Source: Candidatus Omnitrophota bacterium
GTDB taxonomy: Bacteria; Hinthialibacterota; Hinthialibacteria; Hinthialibacterales; Hinthialibacteraceae
Assembly: GCA_040755155.1 (NCBI GenBank)
Contig: JBFMBP010000134.1
Span: forward strand, 52,771-116,770
DNA: 64,000 nucleotides
Direction of reading: 5' to 3'
A model generated the notes under the pieces. The model did not search any database, was not told the DNA's origin, and saw nothing but the letters and a program-made list of their open reading frames with translations. Both the position numbers and the translations under genes were made by a program. Shown here one piece after another: positions 1-8,494 of the stretch (positions are counted from its first letter, which is position 1; every line of letters begins with the position of its first letter).

Positions 1-3000
1 TCGTCGTGAAGTCGGGCAGCGCGCTATTGACAAGCAGGCGGAATTTCATCAACGCCCCGCTGACGGAAGGCAGGGACGACCCGGCGCTGGCGCAAGTAAA
101 GATCAACTGATTCGACGCCGTGGCGTTGTTGACGATCAGGCTGTACCAGCCGCTTTCGGTCAAAGTCCCCATCTTCGTCGCCGAGCCGGGAACGTAAGTT
201 ATTTTACTAGGATCGTAATCCAAAGCCAGCCGATACCCCACAATCCCCGAAGCGTCCGATACCCGCGCCGCGATCTCCACCTCCTGCCCTCGGTAGACGT
301 TGATATTTGTCGGTTCTAGGGTGAGGGTGGGATTATCAAATGATGACGAAATTGTGAAATTGTTATCGCTTACATCAATAATAGAATCATCGGTAACGCT
401 TGATATTTTCACCATGCACGCCGTTGAAGGAGTATTAGGAATTGTCCATGAATAGCTGCCGCTAAGGAGAACAGGAGCAGCGATGAGATTCCATGACGTT
501 CCATTGTCTATACTATACGACATACTCACAGAAGCAATAACGGAATAATAATTTTTAGCGGAATAGGCAATGTTGTGCGTCGTACCTGCTTGCCATGTTT
601 CCCCGCCGTTGGGAGAGACGATTTGTAAGGAGAGGGATTCATATGTCATCTTCCTTATACTGTGAATATCCGATATATAGAGATTGCCAGCTGGGTTTAA
701 ACAAATGCCTTGTGGGAAATATAAAAGAGCATTTATGGCGGGACCGCCATCGCCATTGTATGCATCGATGTATCCACCGACTCCAGTTCCTGCTATGTTA
801 GTGATGATTCCGCATGCATTCACCATCCGTATCCTATTATTCGTCGAAATATAGAGATTTCCCGTCGCGTCCATGCATATGCCATTAGGAATATACAGTG
901 AAGCGCTCACAGCGGGGCCGCCATCGCCGCTGTAGCCCCAAGTTCCATTTCCCGCTATTGTGGTAATAATGCCGCTTAGATTCACCATCCGTATACGGCT
1001 ATTATGCGAATCGGCAATATAGAGATTTCCCGAAGCATCTACGCATACGCTAGTTGGCCGACTCAAAGAAGCGCTCGTGGCGGGGCCGCCGTCGCCGCTG
1101 TTTCCAGAAGTTCCATTTCCCGCTACCGTGGTGATAATGCCGCTTGGATTCACCATTCGTATTCGATTATTATAATAATCCGCAATATAGAGATTTCCCG
1201 TCGCGTCCACGCATATGCCATCAGGAATATACAGTGAAGCGCTCACAGCGGGGCCGCCATCGCCGCTGTAGCCCCAAGTTCCATTTCCCGCTATTGTGGT
1301 AATAATGCCGCTTAGATTCACCATCCGAATACGGCTATTATACGAATCGGCAATATAGAGATTGCCCATAGCTTCAACAAATACGCCAGATGGGTTTTTA
1401 AAAGAAGCGCTCGTGGCGGGACCGCCATCGCCGCTGTATCCATAAGTTCCATTTCCCGCCACCGTGGTGATAATGCCGCTGGGATTCACCATCCGTATAC
1501 GGTTATTATACATATCGGCAATATATAGATTGCCCGCCGCGTCCGCGCATACGCCGTCTGGTTGGTTTCCCAAAGTAGCGCTGGTGGCAAGGCCGCCATC
1601 GCCGCTGTAGCCATAAGTTCCATTTCCCGCCATAGCGTAAATGTATCTTGGCTTTATGGAAAAATATCCATCGCTCTCATCAATCGCAACGCCATCGGAT
1701 GCATTAGCGATCTTCACAAGGCACGTTGTGGATGAAACATCGGGCAAAAACCACGTGTACGCGCCATTCGCCGCCGTCGAAGCGGAAAGGGGAATCCAAG
1801 AAACGCCAGCATCGACGCTGTAACTGATGCTAACGGATGCGATCCCCGTCGCCGCGTAAACGATGGAGTTATGAGTCCCCGCCTGGCAAACCTCGCCGCC
1901 GTTGGGAGATAAAATTTTCAGTTGTGCAGGATTAATCGTGAAATTGTTATCGCTTACGTCGAAATTATTATTAGCATAGTTATTATTACCATAGCTGGCT
2001 TTAATAAGACATTGGTTTGACGACACATCGGGAATCTGCCAGGAGTAGGGCAGACTGGCGGTCGGATAGAAAGTAACAATCGTATTCCATGACGTTCCTG
2101 CGTTTATGCTATATTCCAACGTAACGCTTGAAATGGTTGGCGAGGCCGAGCATACGATGTCATGCGTCGTCCCCGAATGCCAAACTTCCCCACCATTGGG
2201 GGAAACAAGCCGCGTTTGAATGGATGGAGTCCCCCAAATTCTATAGTTGTCGAATTGACCACTATTGCCTTCTCCGCCGCTTAATTGAATGAAGTTCGTT
2301 AATGGATTGAAACCATTGGAAAATACCCAAACCTGCGTTCCATTGACGCTGAATGTTACATTCGTTCCATCATCCGTGATCAACAAATGAGCATACGAGC
2401 CTGATGGTTTTGCTATTTGTCCATTTGCGAAGGTTTGCGTGGCGCCATTTTGTTCAACGAATCCGCTGGTTTTGATTACGCTATTGTCATTTTCCACATA
2501 AAAAGTGCAACCCAATCCATTTTGCGCTTCGTTATAAGGGGCCGCATTCGTTCCGTCCGCCCGCGTATAAACAATCGCCGTTCCTCCTAATTCATTATAT
2601 GTTTGCATTAACCAATCGAACTCGATCCTAATAGGATTGCTTGGCGATGGATCGAATTGATCCCTGGTTACTAAGTATCCGCGCCCTGTTGTAGTCAACA
2701 CGCCTCCAGATTCAGACACGCTCCCCAATGTCGTCCAGTAGGTGGAGTTAATAGCGCCGTCATTAAAGTTATCGAGAATATAAAAGAGAGGGAGTTGGAT
2801 AGTAAAACAATTATCGCTTATGTCGCAAGTCGTTGCAGAAGCGGCATCGCCTACAGCAATGAGACATTGCGTGGAAGAAGCGTAGGGAATGGACCAGGCA
2901 TAAGTACCGCTTGCAGGCGTCGATGCCGTGATCGAATTCCATGTCGCTCCAGCGTTTAAACTTAATGCCAAACTCACAGAGGTGATCGATGATGTAGCAG

Positions 3001-4033
3001 AATAGACGATGTTCTTCATTATCCCTGGCTGCCAAACCTCGCCGCCGTTGGGGGAAGTAATTTTTAAAGGAAGATTAATATCCCATAATTTCGCCAAACC
3101 ATCTCCGCCTCCAGTTAATATCTTGGAACCATCGGGAGAAAATGCTACGGAAAGGACGTAGGTAGTGTGGCCGGAATAAGTATGGACTAATTGTCCCGTT
3201 GAAATATCCCATAGTTTTGATATTTGATCGCTGCCCCCCGTTAACACCTTTGTCCCATCTGGAGAGAAAGCAACTGAACGTACTATGTTTGGTTCGGTGA
3301 AGGTCCGAATTAATTGACCGGTATTTGTATTCCATAACTTGGCGGTATGATCCGCGCTTCCAGTTAGTATCTTTGTTCCATCCAGCGAAAATGCCAAAGA
3401 ACCAACCCAATCGGAATGTCCAGAAAAAGTGCGGATTTCTTGACCCGTATTAGCATCCCACAATTTTGCCGTTCGATCATCGCTTCCCGTCAATACTTTT
3501 GATCCGTCAGGTGAAAACAAGACAGCGCATAAATAATTGGAATGACCAGAAAAAGTTCGTATTAATTGCCCTGTGTTCACATCTCCTAACTTAGCGGTCA
3601 TATCAGTGCTGCAAGTAACTACTTTTGTTCCATCCGGCGAATAATCAACAGATACTATCCAATTATTATGCCAAGAAAAAGTACGGATTGTTTGTCCTGT
3701 ACTAATATCCCACAATTTCGCCGTCCAATCCCTACCTCCTGAAAGGATTTTTGTTCCGTCTGGAGAAAATTTTACGGAATAAACTAGGGCGGTATGTCCT
3801 GAGAAATTGCGAATTAAAGCGCCCGTATTCGCATCCCATAACTTCACTGTCGAATCATCATATCCAGTTAAAATCTTAGTCCCATCCGGCGAAAACGCTA
3901 CGGAGTTAACATTCCCAGCATTACCATTAAAGGTAAGGATGGGTACGTCGGCAACAGCAGGCAGTCCAAAGCCAATGATTATAATTGCAGCCAACCATAA
4001 TGAAAAAAACTTCGAATTGGAATTGTAACGCAT
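1..4033 (-). CDS. Giant mosaic secreted protein: WD40 propeller, Ig-like SPNGGE domains, LamG-like, NHL propeller, cohesin-like (3' end beyond window)
   Basis: The reading frame stays open from ATG 4033 to the left edge (about 1,344 residues, no stop), so the C-terminus is missing. AAGGAGG lies 6 nt before the ATG. A signal peptide ends near residue 28 (PAVA/D). Seven WD40 blades (about residues 36-318, SPDGTKILTG and AKLWD motifs) would close one propeller. Then come an SPNGGEVW Ig-like domain (about 320-408), a LamG/concanavalin-like domain (412-598), two more SPNGGE domains (600-795), six NHL repeats (796-1135, NLYIAD and NRIRMVN motifs), a fourth SPNGGE domain and a cohesin-like domain at the edge (GIVGYRLALDYDPSK). 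These domains bind proteins or glycans, so a surface scaffold or adhesin is likely. No catalytic domain is visible. The ligand is unknown. Confidence 0.88.
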   Translation of the reverse strand, partial: MRYNSNSKFFSLWLAAIIIIGFGLPAVADVPILTFNGNAGNVNSVAFSPDGTKILTGYDDSTVKLWDANTGALIRNFSGHTALVYSVKFSPDGTKILSGGRDWTAKLWDISTGQTIRTFSWHNNWIVSVDYSPDGTKVVTCSTDMTAKLGDVNTGQLIRTFSGHSNYLCAVLFSPDGSKVLTGSDDRTAKLWDANTGQEIRTFSGHSDWVGSLAFSLDGTKILTGSADHTAKLWNTNTGQLIRTFTEPNIVRSVAFSPDGTKVLTGGSDQISKLWDISTGQLVHTYSGHTTYVLSVAFSPDGSKILTGGGDGLAKLWDINLPLKITSPNGGEVWQPGIMKNIVYSATSSITSVSLALSLNAGATWNSITASTPASGTYAWSIPYASSTQCLIAVGDAASATTCDISDNCFTIQLPLFYILDNFNDGAINSTYWTTLGSVSESGGVLTTTGRGYLVTRDQFDPSPSNPIRIEFDWLMQTYNELGGTAIVYTRADGTNAAPYNEAQNGLGCTFYVENDNSVIKTSGFVEQNGATQTFANGQIAKPSGSYAHLLITDDGTNVTFSVNGTQVWVFSNGFNPLTNFIQLSGGEGNSGQFDNYRIWGTPSIQTRLVSPNGGEVWHSGTTHDIVCSASPTISSVTLEYSINAGTSWNTIVTFYPTASLPYSWQIPDVSSNQCLIKASYGNNNYANNNFDVSDNNFTINPAQLKILSPNGGEVCQAGTHNSIVYAATGIASVSISYSVDAGVSWIPLSASTAANGAYTWFLPDVSSTTCLVKIANASDGVAIDESDGYFSIKPRYIYAMAGNGTYGYSGDGGLATSATLGNQPDGVCADAAGNLYIADMYNNRIRMVNPSGIITTVAGNGTYGYSGDGGPATSASFKNPSGVFVEAMGNLYIADSYNSRIRMVNLSGIITTIAGNGTWGYSGDGGPAVSASLYIPDGICVDATGNLYIADYYNNRIRMVNPSGIITTVAGNGTSGNSGDGGPATSASLSRPTSVCVDASGNLYIADSHNSRIRMVNLSGIITTIAGNGTWGYSGDGGPAVSASLYIPNGICMDATGNLYISTNNRIRMVNACGIITNIAGTGVGGYIDAYNGDGGPAINALLYFPQGICLNPAGNLYISDIHSIRKMTYESLSLQIVSPNGGETWQAGTTHNIAYSAKNYYSVIASVSMSYSIDNGTSWNLIAAPVLLSGSYSWTIPNTPSTACMVKISSVTDDSIIDVSDNNFTISSSFDNPTLTLEPTNINVYRGQEVEIAARVSDASGIVGYRLALDYDPSKITYVPGSATKMGTLTESGWYSLIVNNATASNQLIFTCASAGSSLPSVSGALMKFRLLVNSALPDFTT

Positions 4034-4093
4034 GGAAAACCTCCTTGATAATGAAATAGTGAAAAAAAATTTCTGATTTACCTTTAAATTTAG

Positions 4094-4255
4094 CTATGAA
4101 ATGACTTGTCCTAAAAAATAAACCTGATCCGTCCATCCTGGCAGCGTTTGCCCGTTGCTCAACGAATCGTAATTCTCATCAACTAAAATTACCGCTGACG
4201 CTTGCAGTGAAAAAAAGACCCCCACGACCGCTAGAATAAGACTTGTCCCATTCAT
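4094..4255 (-). pseudogene. Truncated N-terminus of a secreted protein (53 codons)
   Basis: An intact short frame begins with a typical signal peptide (ending ASA/V near residue 23) followed by ILVDENYDSLSNGQTLPGW, which resembles the first strand of secreted LamG-type domains. It then stops at TAG, 60 nt before the next gene. A strong Shine-Dalgarno precedes it. The likely reading is a 5' remnant of a larger secreted-protein gene; a short secreted peptide is less likely. It is co-oriented with the mosaic gene just downstream, whose LamG-like domain opens in a similar way (ILDNFNDG). Confidence 0.55.
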
Positions 4256-4257
4256 GA

Positions 4258-4290
4258 TACAGCCTCCTTATATATAAAGCCTCCTTATAT
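4258..4290 (-). repeat. Tandem duplication of a 16-bp Shine-Dalgarno block
   Basis: On the minus strand the block TATATAAGGAGGCT occurs twice in direct tandem immediately before the ATG at 4255. The proximal AAGGAGG is correctly spaced from that start; the distal copy is not needed. Confidence 0.8.
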
Positions 4291-4381
4291 ATAAATTGAA
4301 CATCAAACGATTTTAAAATTTAAATCCGTTATCTAAATGCAGTAAAAACATCCCTTCGTGTGAACTATTTGTCTATTAGTT

Positions 4382-6490
4382 TTATTCGCCTACCATTCTC
4401 ACCGCTCCGATATTTTCGAAGGGGCCGTAGAACGCTGGTTTGCCTTGCTGCTTGATGGCGTAGACTCGGAATTCGTATCGATGGCCTAACTCAGGGCCGT
4501 TGCGGAAAGCGGGGGCTACGCTTGCATTTCCCGCTTTCCATTCCAGGTAAACGCTTGCTTTATCGATTCGGCCTAAATATTGGTATGAACCTGTCTGGTT
4601 GATTCTTGTATAGAGATGGAATTCTTTTACATTGTTTCGATCGATATCCGTTGGATCGAATGCCCAGCGGATTACCAGATCGCGTTGATCGGCGGGATCG
4701 GCGTCTTGGCCGTTGCTTAAATCTACTAATGTCAAAAGCGTATCCGTTACCGTTACGATGGGGAGATATTCAACGGGGCCGGGGTTAGCAAACGGACCTA
4801 AAATATTCGGCGTTCCAGTCTTCTTAACTGCATAGATTTTGAATTGATAATCATGGCCAAACTCTGGACCGTTACGGAAAGCTTGCGCCAAGCGCGGCGT
4901 TCCCTTTTTCCAGAGCAATTTTTGCGCCGCGCCGCTGCCTGCGGCTCCGAGGAAGGAATAATTTTCGCTTTCGTCAATATTTACATATACATGAATATCT
5001 TTGAGCATCGATGCATCGATGTTAGTTTGGGTAAAATCCCAGCCAATCGCCAATTCGCGTTGATTGGGATCGTCGTGGTCTTGGCTGTTGCTGATATCCG
5101 CATCCGATGAATCGTTATCCGCAACGTACACTTTCGGCGTTGGAACCGGCGTGGGGGTGGGCGTGGGCGTCGATCCCGGCGGCGGCGCTTCTTGCAGGAA
5201 TAATACCGGCCCAGCGTTTTCCAAGGGGCCGTAAATCGGCGGCGCGCTACTTTTGACGGCGTAGACGCGGAATTCATAGGCAATGTCGAATTGCGGTCCG
5301 CTGCGGAACGCCGATGCGATCAGCGCATTTCCCGGCTTCCATTCAAGATAGGCTGCGGTTCCGCTTCCCGTTTGGCCGAGATAACGATAAACGCCTTGGC
5401 TGTTGATTCTGACGTAAGCATGGAAATTGGTTACTTGGGTAAGATCGATATCGGTGGAATCGAATGTCCATCGAATCGCCAAGGAGCGGTCGGACTCGTA
5501 ATCGCGGTCTTGGCCGTTGCTAAGGTCTTCGGTTGTTGCGATGGAATCCGTGATCGTAATCATAGGAAGAAACAAAACGGGGCCGTCATTCGCGAAAGGA
5601 CCGAAAGACGGAGGATTGCCTCCATGTTTTTTAATAGGATATATCTTGAATTGATAGGCGCCGCCGAACTGCGGTCCGTCCCGGAACGTAGGGGCCAGGT
5701 TTGGCCCCCATTGTCTCCAAACAAGTTGGGTCATATTTCCGCTGGGAGCGCGCCCGAGAAAGGCGTAATCGCCGCCGCCGTTTTTCACATAGACATGCGT
5801 TTCTTTTATGTCTTGAGGATCGACGCCCGCTCGAGAAATATCCCACTGGACAACCAATACTCTTCCATTCGCTGGATCGTGATCTTGGCCGTTGCTAATG
5901 TCGTCGTTGGACGATTCGTTATCCGAGACGAAAACGATGGGCGGCGGACGCTTGATCTTGATCGAGCCATGATGCAGCGAGACGGGAATCGCTCCGTCAT
6001 TGAGCCGGGAAACTTTCGATCCTGTTGTTTTAAAATTCAAAGAAATGGTTTGGCTGGCGGCGTTTTCTTTTATTTTTAATTGGAATGTTACTAATACGCC
6101 TTCTCCACTTAGCGGCGACATTCCCGAACCGTTGATGAGCACTAATCCAGCTATGGGATTTGAAAGGTCGGAGTTCGTCGAGGCATTGTTCTCGAATGAC
6201 GCCCAACCGTCCGCCATGGTTCCCGTGACGGAGGAACTGCCGTTAACGTATTCCAAGGGATAATCGGCGGAGAAATTGGGCAGGTCGATGACAATGCGGA
6301 AGCCGACAACGCCTTGTCCCTCGCTGAGGCGTACTTGAATCGTCAACGTCTCGCCAGGCGCCGCTTCCAAATCCGGTAGAGATAATTCCCGCGTTTGGGC
6401 ATGGGCGGAAACAACAGCAAAAAGCATAAGCGCAGTTAGTAATACTAATTTCGGTAATTGATAATGATTTAGAGAAATTGGATGAGTCAT
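4382..6490 (-). CDS. Secreted protein: cohesin-like domain plus four repeats of a 120-residue module
   Basis: The 702-residue product has a signal peptide ending at AHA/Q (about residue 31). Residues 34-178 look like a cohesin-type beta sandwich (LEAAPGETLTIQVRLSEGQG, then GVVGFRIVIDLP). Four homologous modules follow, each opening with a SxxDxSNGQDxD signature and containing a HVYVxI-YxFLG strand, an FRxGPxFGxxYxF strand and a GPFxNxGPV end. A PT-rich linker (about 432-445) separates modules 2 and 3, so the modules form two A-B pairs. The module itself is not recognised; its strand pattern suggests an Fn3-like fold. An extracellular binding or scaffold role is inferred from the cohesin-like head. 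An AT-rich region separates it from the divergent HTH-EIIA genes. Confidence 0.85.
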   Translation of the reverse strand: MTHPISLNHYQLPKLVLLTALMLFAVVSAHAQTRELSLPDLEAAPGETLTIQVRLSEGQGVVGFRIVIDLPNFSADYPLEYVNGSSSVTGTMADGWASFENNASTNSDLSNPIAGLVLINGSGMSPLSGEGVLVTFQLKIKENAASQTISLNFKTTGSKVSRLNDGAIPVSLHHGSIKIKRPPPIVFVSDNESSNDDISNGQDHDPANGRVLVVQWDISRAGVDPQDIKETHVYVKNGGGDYAFLGRAPSGNMTQLVWRQWGPNLAPTFRDGPQFGGAYQFKIYPIKKHGGNPPSFGPFANDGPVLFLPMITITDSIATTEDLSNGQDRDYESDRSLAIRWTFDSTDIDLTQVTNFHAYVRINSQGVYRYLGQTGSGTAAYLEWKPGNALIASAFRSGPQFDIAYEFRVYAVKSSAPPIYGPLENAGPVLFLQEAPPPGSTPTPTPTPVPTPKVYVADNDSSDADISNSQDHDDPNQRELAIGWDFTQTNIDASMLKDIHVYVNIDESENYSFLGAAGSGAAQKLLWKKGTPRLAQAFRNGPEFGHDYQFKIYAVKKTGTPNILGPFANPGPVEYLPIVTVTDTLLTLVDLSNGQDADPADQRDLVIRWAFDPTDIDRNNVKEFHLYTRINQTGSYQYLGRIDKASVYLEWKAGNASVAPAFRNGPELGHRYEFRVYAIKQQGKPAFYGPFENIGAVRMVGE

Positions 6491-7031
6491 TTATCGCCCC
6501 CTTTAGTTTTTGATGGAGTTAATGCTTCTCGGAAATAATTATCAATACAACCTATTCAAAATTATAGACATAAATACAGATATTATTGGAAGTATAACGC
6601 AGAAATATCAAATGTAACGTTTTGTTAATTACGCCGAATAAATTCTAACTGTAAGGATTATATCAATATATTCCAGCAATTAAATTTCATTGTAAAGAGC
6701 AGAATGATATTTATTTATAAAAAAAATATCATTCTAATGCAACATCAACAATATTAGCATCTAGTTGAATTTAATGAATTTGCGATTATGATTCTGAAAT
6801 TTATGTGATTGAAGTCCGATAAAGATAGGCAAGAACTGTTACTATTTGATATAATTCTTCACCCTTAGACTCTGCCAGAAGGCGAAGGAGAGCAGAGGCC
6901 GTATCATGTATTGCAAAACTATCGAAATCGGATTTAATTTAGTTCTTATCGGTTCTCATTATTGGATACGAATGCTAGAATAGAGAAAATTGAGATTCGA
7001 TAAGAAAAAACAGTACTCATAGAGAATCAAA
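6491..7031. other. AT-rich divergent intergenic region, no gene seen
   Basis: This 541-bp stretch lies between divergent genes and carries stops in all frames. It must hold promoters in both directions. A TATAAT near 6850 lies 18 bp after TAGGCA, a weak sigma-70 candidate for the plus strand. No clear repeat or RNA gene was recognised. Confidence 0.5.
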
Positions 7032-7724
7032 ATGCAGTTGAACGTCCACGAGGTTTCGCAATTACTAAGCGTCTCGGATAAAACGATTTATCGCTGGGTG
7101 AGCCAGGGCGAAATCCCCGCCTACAAATTTAAAGATCAATATCGTTTCAACGAAGCGGAAATTCTGGAATGGGCGGTTATCCGGAAAATCAATATCTCGC
7201 CAAAGCTATTCGAAACGCCGGAAGCGAAGAATTTCGTAAATCCATCGCTCGCCGAAGTATTGCGGAATGGCGGTATATTTTTTCGGTTGGAAGGAACCGA
7301 TTTTCGATCGGCGGTCGGGTCTCTTATTAAAGCGCTGCCGCTTTTCGATGAAACGGTGCGGCAATTTCTGTTGGAAAGTTACTGGGCACGCGAAGAACTC
7401 AACTCGACGGCGATCGGCGATGGGATCGCCATTCCCCATTCGCGCGTTCGCGTGGTTCCTTATATCGTGCGTCCTATGGCGGCCCTTGGATTTCTAGAAG
7501 AACCCGTCGATTTCAAAGCCTTGGATGGCCAGCCCGTCCGGATATTGTTCACGGTGTTAAGTCCCTATTTGCAGGCCCATCTGCATGTTCTTTCCCGTTT
7601 TCTGTTGGCTTTGAGGGACGCTGGCTTCCGAGAGGCTCTTCGCAAACAGGAATTGCGGGAAACGATATTGAGCCATTGCCGCCGCATCGACGAAAGTATT
7701 GACCGCGCAAAGAATCCGAATTAG
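7032..7724 (+). CDS. Excisionase-type HTH fused to PTS EIIA (fructose/Ntr type), copy 1
   Basis: Residues 1-52 form a MerR/excisionase-like helix-turn-helix (VHEVSQLLSVSDKTIYRWV). Residues about 70-220 match the type-2 PTS EIIA domain. The phospho-acceptor histidine motif GIAIPHSR is intact, with His136. EIIA domains of this class take phosphate from HPr or NPr and often act as sensors, so a phosphorylation-controlled DNA-binding regulator is inferred. No HPr, EI or sugar permease gene is nearby. A paralogue follows 45 bp later and both lead into the hydrogenase-4-like genes, which they may regulate. Confidence 0.85.
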   Translation: MQLNVHEVSQLLSVSDKTIYRWVSQGEIPAYKFKDQYRFNEAEILEWAVIRKINISPKLFETPEAKNFVNPSLAEVLRNGGIFFRLEGTDFRSAVGSLIKALPLFDETVRQFLLESYWAREELNSTAIGDGIAIPHSRVRVVPYIVRPMAALGFLEEPVDFKALDGQPVRILFTVLSPYLQAHLHVLSRFLLALRDAGFREALRKQELRETILSHCRRIDESIDRAKNPN

Positions 7725-7769
7725 TAAGCCGCGAAGGATAAAATCGTTTTATTTCATAGGAATGCTTAC

Positions 7770-8441
7770 ATGCAATACACGGTTCAAGATGCCGCTCGAC
7801 TTTTGAATGTTTCGGAAGAGACCATTTATCGTTTCATACGCGAGGAGCATTTCCCCGCCGTTCAGTTTAACGATCGCTATCATATCAACCGCCAACGTCT
7901 CATCGAATGGGCGCATGAGCGCCATCTACCTCTCGTTGTCGAAATGGAAGAGCGTTTGCCGTCGTTGGATAGCGCGCTCGCCGCAGGCGATGTTTTGCAT
8001 CATGTCGAGGGAGAAACGAAGCGTGATGTTCTACGGGCGGTTACGGAGCGTATGCCGCTTCCCGAGAGCGTAGACCGCGAGTTTCTTTTCGAGATGATCT
8101 GGTCTCGCGAACAATTAGGCTCCACCGGTTTTGGAAAAGGCATCGCGATTCCTCACGCCCGGCGTCCCATCATGCTGGATGCGGAGCGTTCCTCCATGAC
8201 AGTGGCGTTCCTCAAAAAGCCGGTGGATTTCCATGCGGCGGATGGACAGCCGGTGAGCGTTCTCTTTTTGCTGGTAACCTCCACAATCCGCCTACACCTG
8301 CATTTGTTGGCTAGGTTAGGGAACGCCTTGAACGACGGCGAGTTTCTGCGGTTGATTCGGACGCAATCGGATAAAGAAGCTTTGCTGGCAAGGTTGCATG
8401 AGTTGGAGTATTCCCCAAAGAATCCTGTTTCTTTCTCCTGA
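7770..8441 (+). CDS. Excisionase-type HTH fused to PTS EIIA, copy 2
   Basis: This is a diverged paralogue of the preceding gene with the same architecture: HTH at residues 1-52 (VQDAARLLNVSEETIYRFI) and type-2 EIIA domain at about 65-215. The phospho-acceptor motif GIAIPHAR is intact, with His129. The two copies keep the fold and active site but differ throughout, so the duplication is old. Overlapping or alternating control of the downstream membrane complex is a reasonable inference but is not shown by the sequence. The gap to the HyfB-like gene is only 53 bp, consistent with one transcript. Confidence 0.85.
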   Translation: MQYTVQDAARLLNVSEETIYRFIREEHFPAVQFNDRYHINRQRLIEWAHERHLPLVVEMEERLPSLDSALAAGDVLHHVEGETKRDVLRAVTERMPLPESVDREFLFEMIWSREQLGSTGFGKGIAIPHARRPIMLDAERSSMTVAFLKKPVDFHAADGQPVSVLFLLVTSTIRLHLHLLARLGNALNDGEFLRLIRTQSDKEALLARLHELEYSPKNPVSFS

Positions 8442-8494
8442 CCGGATAGATCGATCCCAACAAAAAATTACGCAAGGGAAAAAGGATGCGTTAA

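Noticed and set aside
5291-6079. A 262-codon plus-strand frame over the four-repeat secreted protein
   Set aside because: It repeats with the period of the minus-strand modules and shows no start signal or domain.
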